A stretch of DNA of 64,000 bases from Labedella endophytica. Lineage in GTDB: Bacteria > Actinomycetota > Actinomycetes > Actinomycetales > Microbacteriaceae. Position 1 is the first letter of the stretch; every line of letters begins with the position of its first letter. The translations under genes were made by a program, and so were the position numbers. Below, piece by piece: positions 63,679 to 64,000 of the stretch. Below the pieces are notes generated by a model. That model worked only from the letters and a program-made list of their open reading frames with translations. It was not told the DNA's origin and ran no database searches. The DNA lies in assembly GCF_003990045.1 (NCBI RefSeq), contig NZ_RZGZ01000002.1, forward strand, positions 124,001-188,000. The letters run 5' to 3'.

Positions 63679-64000
63679 GTGGACTGGGATCTCGTGCTCT
63701 CGTCGCTCGGACCCCTCGCGGTCGGTGCCATCACCGGCACGATCCCGCTTGCTCTCGCATCGTTCGCGATCGGGATCGTGATCGCCCTGCTCGCCGCCCT
63801 CGCCCGGCTGTCGCCCCGGTGGTGGCTCTCGGGTATCGCCCGGTTCTACATCTCCGTGATCCGGGGAACCCCGCTGATCGTCCAGTTGTACGTGATCTTC
63901 TTCGGACTCCCGTCGATCGACGTCATCATCGACCCGTGGCCGAGCGCGATCATCGCGCTCTCGCTCAACGTGGGAGGGTATGCAGCCGAGGTGATCCGCG
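63679..64000 (+). CDS. Amino-acid ABC transporter permease, 5' part
   Basis: The first 107 codons of a HisM/GlnP-type permease; the gene runs off the window. The N-terminus VDWDLVLSSLGPLAVGAITGTIPLALASFAIGIVIALLAALARLS contains the first helix and the LxLxS/A pattern. ISVIRGTPLIVQLYVIFFGLPS is the conserved YVxxxRGTPLLVQL motif of polar amino-acid permeases. The GTG at 63679 has GGAAGGGA about 8 nt upstream. It forms a unit with the binding protein just before it. Confidence 0.92.
   Translation, partial: MDWDLVLSSLGPLAVGAITGTIPLALASFAIGIVIALLAALARLSPRWWLSGIARFYISVIRGTPLIVQLYVIFFGLPSIDVIIDPWPSAIIALSLNVGGYAAEVIR

Overview
The window comes from a high-GC actinobacterium, most likely Microbacteriaceae. 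The evidence is the set of small actinobacterial families present (DUF3159, DUF3710, DUF3093, DUF4193, DUF4191, DUF7455, DUF3145, SepH), a dut-DUF3710-DUF3159 operon, homodimeric aceE, a PucR-type regulator in front of fabD-fabH-acpP-fabF, polyphosphate glucokinase and a GlnE/two-glutamine-synthetase locus. Nearly all of it is chromosomal housekeeping DNA. Many genes look leaderless: a TANNNT -10 hexamer ends 6-8 nt before the start codon and there is no Shine-Dalgarno sequence.

Layout. 1-8 kb: fatty-acid beta-oxidation (thiolase end, fadB), dxs, and aconitase with a palindromic operator over its promoter. 8-18 kb: dut operon, DUF3093, DUF4193, sepH, a phosphodiesterase, and convergent type IIA topoisomerase subunits sharing a terminator. 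18-24 kb: a five-gene minus-strand block, sigA - murT-like - gatD-like - two alanine-racemase-like genes. 24-33 kb: MFS transporter, PAC2 protein, pepA, lpd, sucB, a pseudokinase and DUF4191. 33-43 kb: RDD protein, glnA (GSI-beta), a 1.7-kb element in the glnA 3' end, an acyltransferase, glnE and a second glnA. 43-48 kb: ppgK, rnpB (RNase P RNA), zinc-ribbon coiled-coil protein, Nif3-like protein, thyA, folA. 48-53 kb: MBL hydrolase, MFS transporter, GIY-YIG protein, LysR/EamA divergent pair, tRNA-Val. 53-64 kb: peroxiredoxin, aceE, the fatty-acid synthase II operon, DUF3145, and the start of an amino-acid ABC transporter.

The most interesting region is 18.4-22.2 kb. The GatD-like protein lacks both the catalytic Cys and the catalytic His of glutamine amidotransferases. 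Its MurT-like partner contains no cysteine, so it cannot form the MurT zinc ribbon. The two overlapping racemase-like genes are complementary halves of an alanine-racemase active site: one keeps the PLP lysine and barrel residues but has lost the trans-acting Tyr/Met/Asp; the other keeps the Tyr and Met but has lost the lysine and about a third of the barrel. Alanine racemase sites form across the dimer interface, so the pair predicts an obligate heterodimer with one working site. Microbacteriaceae have B-type peptidoglycan, in which the alpha-carboxyl of D-Glu carries a (often D-) diamino acid instead of an amide. I infer that this operon may make and attach the cross-bridge amino acid. That function is a hypothesis; the residue losses are seen directly.
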